From Thermoplasmata archaeon (GTDB taxonomy: Archaea; Thermoplasmatota; Thermoplasmata; Thermoplasmatales; Thermoplasmataceae), in the NCBI GenBank assembly GCA_021850545.1, contig JAJZLU010000035.1, positions 50,557 to 114,556 on the forward strand: a DNA stretch of 64,000 nt, given 5' to 3'. Positions within the stretch are counted from its first letter, which is position 1. Each line of letters begins with the position of its first letter. Under the pieces are notes generated by a model that made no database searches, had not been told where the DNA came from, and saw nothing but the letters and a program-made list of their open reading frames with translations. The position numbers and the translations under genes were made by a program. Of the stretch, positions 17,349-27,098 are shown piece by piece.

Positions 17349-19118
17349 TTACAGGACTGGCAGTACGAATCTGAATATGGCTATGGAGGCTATTATGCTG
17401 GACGGGATCGTTATGAGTATGGTATATTTAGCCATCCTGAGCGAATTGAATACTGAGTCAATGAGCCTCTGGTAGGTGTTTTCCTCCCCCATTTTCACCC
17501 TGACCGTATGGCTCTTCATTCCTATTTTCACATCTGTGACACTATTCTTGGCCATCTGCACCGTGCGCCTAATCATATCCGCAGCTTCCATTGGGTTTCC
17601 GCTTCTTCCAAGCGGGTTAATGTCAAGGTTATTCGCGTTTACGTAATGGTTATCGGTGGTGTAGATTTCAAGATTGCTTATCTCATTCTCAACCATTTTC
17701 CTGGATAGTTCCACCACTTCCCTTGTTATGTTATTTGAGTCTGTTAGCACTACTGCCTGGAACTTGTCTCCTGCTTCGGTAACGAATGCCTGTATTCCCA
17801 TGGACCCCAATTCTGGCATTGGTTCATGAATCCTATAATAACCCATACGGGCCGGGTATTTTGTTTCCAGCCTGTTGAGTTCACGTGAGAATGCTTTTTC
17901 CATACCCTCGCAGTTATCAAGCTCAGGAGCCTTTTCAACAAAGCAGTTCTGCGCATCAATGACTGCAAACTCCTTCATGGCACCCCTTTCAACGTGGTGC
18001 ATAATGTCAAGCCCTTCTTTCAGCTTAACATCATCGAATGGCTCCCTCTCTGGAATGATGGCACCAAAACCGTAATTTCCGAATTTTTGCATGCCAATTA
18101 CATATTTTCCAACATTTATTCTCTTAAATCTTGAAATTGTGTCGGTGTACTCCATCCCATTAATGCATTGATTGACACCAGCGGCTATCTCATCGATATC
18201 GGTGTCTCCGGAACAATTGTTGCTGTTTGTGGTTGTAGTGTGGAACACCATCAGATCAGTTCCAAGGTCAGACAGCCTGTGTTGGAGCCTCAGTGGGAGG
18301 TCACTAGAACCCAGTGTTCCGAATGGCCCCGGGTGAACATATGGAAAGACCATTGTTACCATGCGGGAATCGTCCTTCCTGAGGACATCTATGACCTTTA
18401 CCGGAACGCGCCTGCTGTGTGCATACAACTGGGCGAAGAACTTGTTCCCAACCTCAATGCTGTCCTCACTGTTGTTGTAATTGAGGAACATCTGTATAAT
18501 TTTTGTTGCGCTTTCCCCGTATTCCTTAGAAAATTCCTTTGTGGAACTCTTGACGAAGATTATTCCCCCGATGACGTATATGATTGAAGAGATTATGAAC
18601 GGAATTACCGTTGCAAGATCCCTGAAAGCTATTGTAAGCGCAAATATTGCTGCGTATGTGTAGTTAAGGGCAGGTATGAAGAACTTTGAAAGCTTGTCTG
18701 AATAATATGTGTAGAATATCAGGACCCTGAGGAGTGTGGCCGAAGATATTGAAACCATCAGGAGAGCCTCCAGGCTCTGGAACAGATGGATGATTGAGAT
18801 AATCCAGAAGAAAATGGATGAGAGGCCCAAAGACATGAAGTTAAGGAAAAGGATTCTTCTTACAGGAAAGTGGGTCTTTGTTATCCTGACAAATATCGTG
18901 TCCAAGCATATCACCAGTATGTATGAACCAAGGACGCCCACAATCACTATAAATAGGCTCCTGATGAAGAAATAATCAACAAAGAGCACAACTGCTGTAA
19001 GCACCAGTAGAATGCTCCAGTGCGGTGATTTTTTCACCATTTTTGTGAGATCGGAAAATGCTTTTCCTTCCTGTTCCAGTTCTCTCACTGAACTGGTATG
19101 TCCTTCTTTATTAAACAT
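17349..19118 (-). CDS. DUF2070 family membrane protein
   Basis: 589-residue archaeal protein of unknown function. The N-terminal third has about seven membrane helices. The soluble part carries the DUF2070 hallmark HPGPFGTLGSSDLP, the FHTTTTNSNNCSG segment, and YTTDNHYVN, all rich in potential metal-binding or catalytic His and Asp. One last helix lies at the C-terminus. The family is nearly universal in Euryarchaeota. ATG 19118 is preferred to a TTG at 19148, without strong signal evidence. Confidence 0.9.
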   Translation of the reverse strand: MFNKEGHTSSVRELEQEGKAFSDLTKMVKKSPHWSILLVLTAVVLFVDYFFIRSLFIVIVGVLGSYILVICLDTIFVRITKTHFPVRRILFLNFMSLGLSSIFFWIISIIHLFQSLEALLMVSISSATLLRVLIFYTYYSDKLSKFFIPALNYTYAAIFALTIAFRDLATVIPFIISSIIYVIGGIIFVKSSTKEFSKEYGESATKIIQMFLNYNNSEDSIEVGNKFFAQLYAHSRRVPVKVIDVLRKDDSRMVTMVFPYVHPGPFGTLGSSDLPLRLQHRLSDLGTDLMVFHTTTTNSNNCSGDTDIDEIAAGVNQCINGMEYTDTISRFKRINVGKYVIGMQKFGNYGFGAIIPEREPFDDVKLKEGLDIMHHVERGAMKEFAVIDAQNCFVEKAPELDNCEGMEKAFSRELNRLETKYPARMGYYRIHEPMPELGSMGIQAFVTEAGDKFQAVVLTDSNNITREVVELSRKMVENEISNLEIYTTDNHYVNANNLDINPLGRSGNPMEAADMIRRTVQMAKNSVTDVKIGMKSHTVRVKMGEENTYQRLIDSVFNSLRMAKYTILITIPSSIIASIAIFRFVLPVL

Positions 19119-19170
19119 TTTGCTAATTTTGGCACAAAAATCTATCAATTGCCGAATATTTTTCAGATAA

Positions 19171-20241
19171 TCAAAATATCACCGGCATAAGTTTGAACCT
19201 ACCGTAGCTGAAGAGGACTTTGATAAATTTTGGTTTTTCAATTGTTTCGCTGTCCCAGATGTCTACGTATAACCCCCTGATGTACCTGAGTTTTTCTTCT
19301 GATGCAACTACAATTATATTCTTGAAGCCGACATTGGATATGATGCGTGCAGAAAGCTGTTTATTCCCCCTTCCCAGCAGAAAACCCTGCCCGCCTATTG
19401 GTGAAAGGATAATTCTAGTTTCCTGTTCTGATATGCGAAAAATTTCCTCTTCGCTTAGGTCTTTTCCGACGAGTGAACCGTTCCGTACCAGATCAAACCC
19501 AAGAAGGCTGCTGTCGAGGCCAAGAAGCGAATTAATGCTCTTGCAGGTTGATCCTGGGCCAATGAGGTAATTGACATTCCCCTGCATTCCGTCGATTATG
19601 TACTGGGCAATGGCTTCAGCACTGGTTTCAGGATACTCCGCTTTGGATTGCGACATCATTAGTTCGCTTTTCGGTATTATCAGGTTGCCATAGCTGGAAA
19701 GCCCCATCTCCCCTTTTTCATAAGCAGCTTCGTTCAGGTCAATAACGTCCGCTTCCCCAAATTCAGGGATCCCGCCTGTGGCCAACGTACGCAAGATCTG
19801 CACGGCCCTTGCTATGCTAATTGCAAATACAGAACTAAACATTTTTGTGCCAAGGGGGACACCAATTACAGGCATGGAAAAACCAGCATCTACTATATTC
19901 CTTGCAGTCCCGTCCCCCCCAAAGAACACAAGGACATTAACACCCTTCGACATCATCGTTTTCGCGGCACATATGGTGTCCTTTGAACTGCATTCGCCTG
20001 TGTATGAGTATACAATTGAGTACTTCTCGACTCCAGCTTTTCTGAACGCTTCCTCACCCATCTTACCCGATACAGTGAAGTATTCGATATCCAGGTCCCC
20101 GGTTTCCCCTAGGAATTCCACGGCCTTCTCGAGTGAGATTGATCTTGGACAATCCTTCAGGCTGAGGCTATCAGAACCTTTTAGGTTCAAAAACTGTCCA
20201 CATCCCGCAATGGGGTTAACTATGATGCCAACTTTTAGCAT
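19171..20241 (-). CDS. ATP-NAD kinase family protein (COG3199-like)
   Basis: 356-residue protein with the NAD/diacylglycerol-kinase fold: IVNPIAGCG near the N-terminus and the phosphate-binding FFGGDGTARNIVDA, then VIGVPLGTKMFSSVFA. This is the archaeal group annotated as predicted polyphosphate/ATP-NAD kinase, distinct from canonical NadK. It would make NADP from NAD if active. ATG 20241 gives a natural N-terminus (LKVGIIVNPIAG). It follows the M50-like gene by about 9 bp. Confidence 0.85.
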   Translation of the reverse strand: MLKVGIIVNPIAGCGQFLNLKGSDSLSLKDCPRSISLEKAVEFLGETGDLDIEYFTVSGKMGEEAFRKAGVEKYSIVYSYTGECSSKDTICAAKTMMSKGVNVLVFFGGDGTARNIVDAGFSMPVIGVPLGTKMFSSVFAISIARAVQILRTLATGGIPEFGEADVIDLNEAAYEKGEMGLSSYGNLIIPKSELMMSQSKAEYPETSAEAIAQYIIDGMQGNVNYLIGPGSTCKSINSLLGLDSSLLGFDLVRNGSLVGKDLSEEEIFRISEQETRIILSPIGGQGFLLGRGNKQLSARIISNVGFKNIIVVASEEKLRYIRGLYVDIWDSETIEKPKFIKVLFSYGRFKLMPVIF

Positions 20242-20250
20242 AATTTCCAC

Positions 20251-21978
20251 TCATATTTTGTACTGGGCTATTGCGGCAGTGTAATTCTGGTCATAGGCTA
20301 CAATGTACCAGTAATTGGGTGAAGAATTCAGTGAGAGATTGATCATAGTAGCATTTCCGGGCCCAATGGTAAAAGTGCTGGTTGGAGTAGGAGACAGTAG
20401 AAGATAAGCGAGATTGGATGTATAGGTTATCTTCGAAAGCTGATTGTTGAGGTAATATGAAAAAGATATATTTGGCCCCCCGATGGAAACAATATGGATG
20501 CTCTCCATCTCATTTGATGTAAGGGCCAGGGATACAGAGCCGTTCTTGTCTGGTATTATGGTATAAGGGTTGTAATTGTTGAATTCCAGCAGGCTACTGG
20601 TGTTTACCTTGAATATGGAAATGGTCTTGCTCTGGTAATAATTCCCGGAATTCACCGTCAAGACATACTTGCTGAAACCTAATGGCATGTTCGCAGGAGG
20701 CACCACACTCAGGGAATAGTTGACCTGGTTCCCGGGTGCAATGGACCTGCTTTCACCGGACATATTGTATCTCAAAGTTGGAGAGATTTCAAAAGCAGGT
20801 ACAATAGTCGACTGGCCCGTATTGTTTACTGTTATGTTGAAGTTGACCGTGTCCGAGCCTCCGTTGTAAATAAGGAAATACTGCTGGGAGATTTCTGTAG
20901 TGAAAGTGTTCGTGCTTGTGTGGAAAGGGAATGGGGCGAGGCCAAGCACAATGATTGCAAACGAGACAGCAGCTATCGCCTTTGTATTTACGTGGATAGG
21001 CGTAATGTTGTTCAGGGGCTGCGGCCCTTTGAGCCCAACCAGGAGAGCAAAGACAGCAAGAATTATCCATGGAGGATAAATTATGCTCAGTGCAATGATT
21101 ACAAAAAGAGAAATGTAGGAAAGGTAGATGGCCTTTCTTCCAAAAAGTGCAGACGATATGAGCCCGCCATCAAGGAAACCCAGTGGAAGTGCGTTGAAGG
21201 CGGTTATGACGATCCCTGCCCAACCAGCAAGGGCCAGAGGATCAAGAATGCCATTGGAGGGGATAAGGGGACTGGCAATGAATTGGAGTACAAGGGGAGA
21301 GCCAACTGTCTGCACCTGGGAATTTACGATTGGGGCAGCAGGCGGGAAATTATAAGTTGTCAGTGAGCCAATAATGAGGAAAACGATAGAAATGAAAAAC
21401 CCGGCTATGATTGAGTACCCACCTGATTCTATCATGGCACGTTTGCTTACATAGGGCCTGTTTGGAGAATTAATCATTCCCATAGAGCCTATTCCAAGCG
21501 GGTTTGGTAGGAAAATTGGAAAGGGGTACTGCATGCCGTTCTTCTTCATGGCAACATATTTTGCAGCTTCCCTTCCTGCAAAAATAACTGTAAGAGGAAG
21601 CATGTAGAAGATCAGCGATGTTGCAAGGCTATTGAGGAAATCGGCAGATCCCTGGTAGCTTGCCTGGTATTGGTACCCATAATATATGGCTGAACCAATA
21701 GTGGCTGCAAGAAGCGCAAATTTGATCCTTGAATCGGTCTTCTTCTGTGTGTTGGGCTTGCGCATGACGATTATCTCATCAACGTCACTTGCATCGGTAA
21801 ATGCAAGAAAACCTAGCTTGTCGAGTTCTTTGGACAATCTGGTAAAATTATGGTCAGGCTGGAGGTGAAATTCGGGAACCCTCAGGGTAAATGTGTCTTC
21901 TCCAACTTCGTAGGAAGTGAATTCGTAATACCTGGAAACAGTGTCAAGGATAAGCTTTCGTTCTTCCTGATCGGTCAT
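20251..21978 (-). CDS. Site-2-protease (M50)-like membrane protein lacking the HExxH motif
   Basis: 575 residues. An N-terminal ~75-residue cytoplasmic domain is followed by about seven membrane helices with the layout of archaeal M50 peptidases, then a large outer domain (about 350-575) of beta-sandwich type rich in Asn and Ser. At the place of the zinc motif I read FAGREAAKYVAMKKNG (residues 133-148): Glu remains but both His are Arg and Lys. The second motif survives as NALPLGFLDGG (262-272). The rest, PFPIFLPNPLGIGSMGMINSP, aligns with active relatives. I infer a non-proteolytic homologue, comparable to plant EGY3. Confidence 0.82.
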   Translation of the reverse strand: MTDQEERKLILDTVSRYYEFTSYEVGEDTFTLRVPEFHLQPDHNFTRLSKELDKLGFLAFTDASDVDEIIVMRKPNTQKKTDSRIKFALLAATIGSAIYYGYQYQASYQGSADFLNSLATSLIFYMLPLTVIFAGREAAKYVAMKKNGMQYPFPIFLPNPLGIGSMGMINSPNRPYVSKRAMIESGGYSIIAGFFISIVFLIIGSLTTYNFPPAAPIVNSQVQTVGSPLVLQFIASPLIPSNGILDPLALAGWAGIVITAFNALPLGFLDGGLISSALFGRKAIYLSYISLFVIIALSIIYPPWIILAVFALLVGLKGPQPLNNITPIHVNTKAIAAVSFAIIVLGLAPFPFHTSTNTFTTEISQQYFLIYNGGSDTVNFNITVNNTGQSTIVPAFEISPTLRYNMSGESRSIAPGNQVNYSLSVVPPANMPLGFSKYVLTVNSGNYYQSKTISIFKVNTSSLLEFNNYNPYTIIPDKNGSVSLALTSNEMESIHIVSIGGPNISFSYYLNNQLSKITYTSNLAYLLLSPTPTSTFTIGPGNATMINLSLNSSPNYWYIVAYDQNYTAAIAQYKI

Positions 21979-21993
21979 CAGTTAACCCCGGGC

Positions 21994-24690
21994 TTAGCTT
22001 TGATCAAAAATGCCCCTTATTAACCTTTTATCAATGTGGAATTGCCCGGAAAGTTGCGCATGCCTTTTTGTTCCATGAAGAGTGGCCCCTGTAGTTGCAA
22101 CCAGCTTTTCCCCTATGGCAAGAGCTTCCTGCTTTGAAGAGACAATTCTGAGATCAGAAATACTACCCTTAATGTTCAGAATGAAAGCAAGTTCCTTCTT
22201 TTGGGAAAAAACAGCACTTATTATTCCCTTGAGTTCATCTTCGCTGAAGCTGCCCGTTATGAACAGCGAATCTGATCCGGGAATGCCCAGTGTATCGCCG
22301 TTTGAAATGGCTAATTCCACTACATCCTTGGTGCGCTTATCTTTCTCCTTCTTAAGTTCAAGGTTTTCCGATATGAGTTTTGAAATGGAACTGGGAACTT
22401 TTTCCTGCACAGTAGAGAGTTCCCCTTCCATAAACTGCTCCGTGGCATATATGTCCTGGACGTAATCAAGGGCTGCTTCTCCTGCAGCAAAAGTAAACCT
22501 CTGTATACCTTCCTGGATAGTTTCAACTTTCAATATCTTCAAGAACCCGATTTCAGAAGTATTCTTGAGGTGGGTGCCGCCACATCCCTCGGCATCAACA
22601 CCGTCAATCTCAACTACCCTTATGGTGCTGCCTTCCGGTACACCACCTTCGAAGAGTCTGAAACCGTACTTGCCTATGGCCTTGTTCCACTCCATGTTCC
22701 TGACTGCGATAGCCCTTCCCTGTGTTATATATTCAAGGCACTTCTTCTCTATCTGCCTAATCTCACTGTCTGATGGCTTCCTGAAGTGCGTGACGTCAAT
22801 CCTTGACCTGTCAACTCCTTTCTGAACCCCACTTTGCCAGACATGTTCACCGAGGACTTCCCTCAATACTCCAAGCAAAAGATGCGTGGATGAGTGGTGA
22901 ACCATCAACCTGTGCCTCCTGAAATAATCGACATGCCCGATTATTCTAGAATGTTCCGGGATATCCGACTCTACCTTATGCACGATTGACCTGCCATGTT
23001 TTGTTGCACCCAGCATTTCGACCCTTTTCCCCCTGTATGTGAAAAAGCCCAGATCGGTGGGCTGCCCGCCCCCGTCAGGGTAAAAGGCAGTCTGGTTGGG
23101 GATAATCTCTTTCCCATTGGAATACAGGACAAGGGCATTGAATTCCTTGATTGAAGTGTCATCATAGTACAGTGGCCTGGTAAAGAGGTCCGGATATTCA
23201 ACAATGTTCCTCTTCGCTGCCTCCGGTTTCTCATGAAGGGATGTGATGAGTGAGTTGAAGTCACCCGGAATAGAAATCCTGGAGCCCCTTTTTTCCTTCA
23301 CGATTCTAGCGGCAGTTTCAGGAACGATTCCGGATGAATCGTAGAGTGTTATGAGGTCCTCAGTGGTAAGGGCCCCCTTTTTGTCAAAGATCCTGAGAAT
23401 GAGGCTTTCGCTCTTCTGCTCCAGTTCTCCATACTTCCTCTCCTCTTCACTGATGGCCTCCAGGATGAATGCTTCAGGGAAATTGTGAATAACGTCTTTC
23501 AGATGCTGGTGGTGCAGCTTTATGAGGTCAAAGAGCGAACCGATGTATCCGCATTCCGCTTTAGCCCTTAATGCCCTCCTGATGAGAAGCCTTGCCAGGT
23601 AACCAACCTTAACGTTGCTTGGTATCACATAGTCGGAGAACAGGATAAGCAGGGTTTTCGTATGGTCTGCAATTGTGTATACAGCCTTTGCAAGATCAAA
23701 TTGCCTTTCAAGCGCCTCCATGCTGTCCACTAGGCCCCTTTCCTTCATCTCAGGATAGCTCTTTTCAAGGACAGTGTCCCTGTCGAATGGCTCAATCTCA
23801 GCAGAATGCCTGGAGAGAAGAGCAAGGCTTTCAGGGTTCCACTGCCCGATACCAGAATTAACCACAATATGGTCTATAGCATATGGGAGAACTGCCTGGT
23901 AGACTGTTGCTGTTCCATTGGAAAGCCACACAAGCCTTTCAAGGCCATATCCTGTGTCAACAATCATCATGTCCATTTTTGAATATTTGTTTCCGTCAAT
24001 TTCTACGGTCCCCTCAGGATCTATGGCCATATCCATGAACACCAGTGTGGCAACTTCAAGGCCACTTATGAGAACTTCGAAAGCATTGCCGCCGTTGCCG
24101 CCGCCAGACCAAGGCTTTTCCTTGTAGCTGATGAGCCTTGAGTCTATGCCCATGGCTTCAGTGAGGAACCTGTGGCAGTACTGTGTTGTTTCCTCTTTCC
24201 AGTATACGAACTTGTCTTTGTAGTTGAACGAATCATGGCACATCATTTCAAATGATGTCAGGTGCCTTCCAGTTTCACCTACGAGGTCTGTGTCCAGCAT
24301 CCTTACTGAAGGCTGGGACATGGCGAGGGGGTTTCCTGGCGGGGATACCCTGCCGGAAGTAACATGCGGCTGGAAATTGTATATGGATGCATTTACCAGG
24401 AGGACATCGTCCCTCCATCTAGGAACCACAGGATATGGATGAATGATCTTGTGGTTTTGCTTGAAGAAGTCCAGAAACAGTGACCTCACTTCCTTGAGTG
24501 AGTAATGTCTGTTTACAGGGCTGTTTCCTATGAAAGAATAGGAGTCGCATGGAGGGTCGCCACAGGTTTTCCTGTTGCTGTCCAGTGACCAGAAGTAATG
24601 GCCGCATGATATGCATGATTTCTTTTGAAAACCAGATTGCCTGAAGAATTCCAGGTCAAGTTCCCCTGTGCTAATTGACTTTTTTGCCAT
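21994..24690 (-). CDS. alaS: Alanyl-tRNA synthetase, archaeal type
   Basis: 898-residue enzyme charging tRNA-Ala. Order: archaeal N-terminal zinc-like segment (CISCGHYFW and CGDPPCDSY), class II catalytic core (VVPRWRDDVLLVNASIYNF, GNGGNAFEVL), tRNA-binding helices, editing domain with HHSSTHLLLG and the downstream CGGTHLKNTSEIG, and a C-terminal DHHA1-like oligomerisation domain. It is of typical archaeal length. The methyltransferase gene lies 18 bp upstream. Confidence 0.97.
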   Translation of the reverse strand: MAKKSISTGELDLEFFRQSGFQKKSCISCGHYFWSLDSNRKTCGDPPCDSYSFIGNSPVNRHYSLKEVRSLFLDFFKQNHKIIHPYPVVPRWRDDVLLVNASIYNFQPHVTSGRVSPPGNPLAMSQPSVRMLDTDLVGETGRHLTSFEMMCHDSFNYKDKFVYWKEETTQYCHRFLTEAMGIDSRLISYKEKPWSGGGNGGNAFEVLISGLEVATLVFMDMAIDPEGTVEIDGNKYSKMDMMIVDTGYGLERLVWLSNGTATVYQAVLPYAIDHIVVNSGIGQWNPESLALLSRHSAEIEPFDRDTVLEKSYPEMKERGLVDSMEALERQFDLAKAVYTIADHTKTLLILFSDYVIPSNVKVGYLARLLIRRALRAKAECGYIGSLFDLIKLHHQHLKDVIHNFPEAFILEAISEEERKYGELEQKSESLILRIFDKKGALTTEDLITLYDSSGIVPETAARIVKEKRGSRISIPGDFNSLITSLHEKPEAAKRNIVEYPDLFTRPLYYDDTSIKEFNALVLYSNGKEIIPNQTAFYPDGGGQPTDLGFFTYRGKRVEMLGATKHGRSIVHKVESDIPEHSRIIGHVDYFRRHRLMVHHSSTHLLLGVLREVLGEHVWQSGVQKGVDRSRIDVTHFRKPSDSEIRQIEKKCLEYITQGRAIAVRNMEWNKAIGKYGFRLFEGGVPEGSTIRVVEIDGVDAEGCGGTHLKNTSEIGFLKILKVETIQEGIQRFTFAAGEAALDYVQDIYATEQFMEGELSTVQEKVPSSISKLISENLELKKEKDKRTKDVVELAISNGDTLGIPGSDSLFITGSFSEDELKGIISAVFSQKKELAFILNIKGSISDLRIVSSKQEALAIGEKLVATTGATLHGTKRHAQLSGQFHIDKRLIRGIFDQS

Positions 24691-24708
24691 AAACTGAACC
24701 TTATTTTT

Positions 24709-25458
24709 TCAAGGTTTCTCTGCGATGATCACAAACCTTTCCTTAAGGATAGTGCCTTCCTCCCTGTTAATATTGCCCTCCAGGAGAAGTTCATTTGCAG
24801 TCTCTTTGAGGTATTTCTGCAGATCTTTTCCTTCGGGGCTTTCCATTTTTACAGGGGAAAGCCAATTTTCCACCGTGTATTCCTCACTTGATGTGAGTAT
24901 ATTTGACAGCCTGAAGCCTGTATCCTCCAAGAGGTTCTTCCATGTCTCTACCTTTTCTGCTGCAATATGGGAATTGTCCCTTATGAATTCGATGTGGTTG
25001 AAGACATTGTGTTGGTCGCTTTCTGGGACTGCCATATCTACAAGCCCCAGCCTGCCCCCTTTTTTGAGGACCCTGAATGATTCAGAAAGAAACTTCTTCT
25101 TGTCTGTGAAATGGTGGGCAGCCCTTCTGCATGTGATGATATCAAAGGTATTTTCTGGATAAGGTAGTTCCGACACGTCTCCGATAACGTAATCTATATT
25201 CTTGATTCTCCTTTCTGATGCCAGAGACTCGGCCTTTTCAAGCATTTCCTTCGTTCCGTCAAATGCAACAACTTTTGATACGTGAAATGCCAGTTCCATG
25301 GCTGTGAAACCTGTGCCTGATGCCAGGTCTATGGCTATGTCTGAACTAACAGGGTTTATGGCCTGGATTAGCTGGCCAAGGTCCTCACCTTTCTTATGTG
25401 ATTGGCTTTTTGCATAGGAATCGGCGTTTTTTGAAAAGAATTCCTTGAAATCTGACAT
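24709..25458 (-). CDS. Class I SAM-dependent methyltransferase (UbiE-like)
   Basis: 249-residue methyltransferase with motif I IDLASGTGFTAMELA, motif II DVSELPYPENTFDIITCR, and a GGRLGLVDMAVPE strand. The Methyltransf_11/UbiE-type domain covers residues 1-150, and the C-terminal part is specific. The substrate is not identifiable. Quinone methylation more likely belongs to the gene at 36332. Confidence 0.85.
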   Translation of the reverse strand: MSDFKEFFSKNADSYAKSQSHKKGEDLGQLIQAINPVSSDIAIDLASGTGFTAMELAFHVSKVVAFDGTKEMLEKAESLASERRIKNIDYVIGDVSELPYPENTFDIITCRRAAHHFTDKKKFLSESFRVLKKGGRLGLVDMAVPESDQHNVFNHIEFIRDNSHIAAEKVETWKNLLEDTGFRLSNILTSSEEYTVENWLSPVKMESPEGKDLQKYLKETANELLLEGNINREEGTILKERFVIIAEKP

Positions 25459-25491
25459 TCTCCTTATATTGCATGTATTTATTTATTGATT

Positions 25492-26136
25492 TCAGAATTT
25501 CTTCAGCCGTATGAGATAATTGGCTTTTGAATAGGGATTCAGGTTAACAACTTCAACGGGCTTGAAATCTTCTATTTTTGCCATTTCCCTTCTGAGTATC
25601 TCTTCCTCAGTACCTTTCCCGGATATGGATCTTATCTTGAGAATCAGCATTGCCTCTTTGACTTTGGGAAAGGCCCTTGCGTTGGCGTTGAAAATCTGTA
25701 CCTGATTCCTCTGGGCAACATCCTGGTATATGATATCAATATCATCCATGAAAAAAGAGTACCTTTCTGGTATTGAAGCGTCTTCAAGAATGGGGTAAAT
25801 GTTTTCCCTGCGCTCCGCAAGGGAGATGAGCTTTACAAACGGGTCGTATGCCTTCTCAATTGCGAAGATCCTTCCCTCAGTGCATATGTCTGAGAGGTGC
25901 GTTGTAGTGGTGCCTGTGGAAGCGCCAAGATATAAAATGCTGGAATTTTTCCTGAAAGGAAGCTCCTTAACCCTCTTGAGAATTGCTGCAGCAATCTTGC
26001 TGCGTTTGGGTTCCCACTCGCGGAAATAAACCTTCTCGATCCTCTTGATATCCTCCCCGTATACAGAATCATTGTACTTGGTGGAAGTATATAGTTTTCC
26101 ATGTACCTTTGCAATGCCAAGCGATGCGAGATCCAA
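25492..26136 (-). CDS. flpA: Fibrillarin, C/D box sRNP 2'-O-methyltransferase
   Basis: 214-residue archaeal fibrillarin: SILYLGASTGTTTTHLSDI (SAM site), AIEKAYDPFVKLISLAERR, and DIIYQDVAQRNQ with the conserved Asp, then FPKVKEAMLILKIRS. It methylates rRNA and tRNA riboses guided by box C/D RNAs, with L7Ae and Nop5. No Nop5 gene is adjacent here, although the two are often neighbours. The start is a TTG at 26136. No ATG or GTG lies near the family N-terminus. Confidence 0.93.
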   Translation of the reverse strand: MDLASLGIAKVHGKLYTSTKYNDSVYGEDIKRIEKVYFREWEPKRSKIAAAILKRVKELPFRKNSSILYLGASTGTTTTHLSDICTEGRIFAIEKAYDPFVKLISLAERRENIYPILEDASIPERYSFFMDDIDIIYQDVAQRNQVQIFNANARAFPKVKEAMLILKIRSISGKGTEEEILRREMAKIEDFKPVEVVNLNPYSKANYLIRLKKF

Positions 26137-26220
26137 TGCATCGAGGAGTCAGAATTTGCTAAAAAAGATATGTATACTCTTTCATCCGACCGGAATTAAA
26201 TTATTAAATCAGCTTTAGAT

Positions 26221-26682
26221 ATGTTTGAGATCGAAATGGATTGTGAAATGTGCGGGAAAAAAGTTCCACATTTAGAAAAGGTCAGAATTGAAGGAGCTGT
26301 TTTGAATGTGTGTGATTCATGCGCGAGACTTGGAACCCCCGCAGAAAGCATCAGAACCAGGTTTTCCACACCTAGCGCCCATGGCAGCACTGAGCCAATT
26401 GTGATCCCGCAGAAGAGGATTGTGGTTCCGCCATCTAGGCCATCGTCAAAGAGGAGGCGCAGGGAGAACGTAGAGGACCTTGATGTGGTGCCGGAATATG
26501 CAGAACTGATCAAAAATGCCAGGGAGAGGCTTTCCATGACCCAGGATGAACTGGCTGCAAAACTACTCGAGAAAAAGAATGTCATCTCTAGTATAGAGAG
26601 GGGCGATTTACTCCCTGAAATCAAGGTTGCCAGGAAACTTGAGCGGCTTCTCAACATCAAATTGCTTGAAAGCGAAGAGTGA
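26221..26682 (+). CDS. Multiprotein bridging factor 1 (MBF1)
   Basis: 153-residue archaeal MBF1. The N-terminal zinc ribbon (CEMCGKK with CDSC) is followed by a linker and a Cro-like helix-turn-helix, IKNARERLSMTQDELAAKLLEKKNVISSIERGDLLP. It is thought to link TBP or ribosome-associated functions to gene regulation. It is transcribed divergently from fibrillarin. Confidence 0.94.
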   Translation: MFEIEMDCEMCGKKVPHLEKVRIEGAVLNVCDSCARLGTPAESIRTRFSTPSAHGSTEPIVIPQKRIVVPPSRPSSKRRRRENVEDLDVVPEYAELIKNARERLSMTQDELAAKLLEKKNVISSIERGDLLPEIKVARKLERLLNIKLLESEE

Positions 26683-26805
26683 TTCGGAAACGTCTGGAAA
26701 GCCATTTCATTATTTTTTCGGGCACTATATAAGAACTTTGAGACCTGAGACATACAGAAAAAACTTAAATAATTCAGTTTTTTCTATACTTGCAAGGTCG
26801 GAAAG

Positions 26806-27093
26806 TTGAAAATAGAAATCGGGCAAAGATTTGATTTTGAAATAGACAGGGAGGACGTGGAAAACGTAGAAAGTGGATCAATAATAGCCACGTGGTTCCA
26901 CATGGGCAACCAGATATATGTAGAACTGATGGTTAGCAAGACCCTTGTCAAGGAAATTAAGGGTTTCTTCAAGGCCAACAGGAACAGAAGCGCTCTTGTC
27001 TCCATTGCGAGAATTTCGAAATCAAAATATATTGTAAGCCCGACAGTTGTCCTCGTTAACAAACAGCTGAAAGACATTAAGCAAGTCAAATAA
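26806..27093 (+). CDS. Hypothetical 95-residue protein
   Basis: I do not recognise a family. The predicted product is soluble and basic toward the C-terminus, with alternating strands and a helix (IGQRFDFEIDREDVENVESG, then IIATWFHMGNQIYVELMVS). No Cys pairs or nucleotide motif are visible. The start is TTG 26806 with AAGGTCGG upstream. It ends 5 bp from the convergent 3-hydroxyacyl-CoA dehydrogenase stop. Confidence 0.6.
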   Translation: MKIEIGQRFDFEIDREDVENVESGSIIATWFHMGNQIYVELMVSKTLVKEIKGFFKANRNRSALVSIARISKSKYIVSPTVVLVNKQLKDIKQVK

Positions 27094-27098
27094 TTAGG

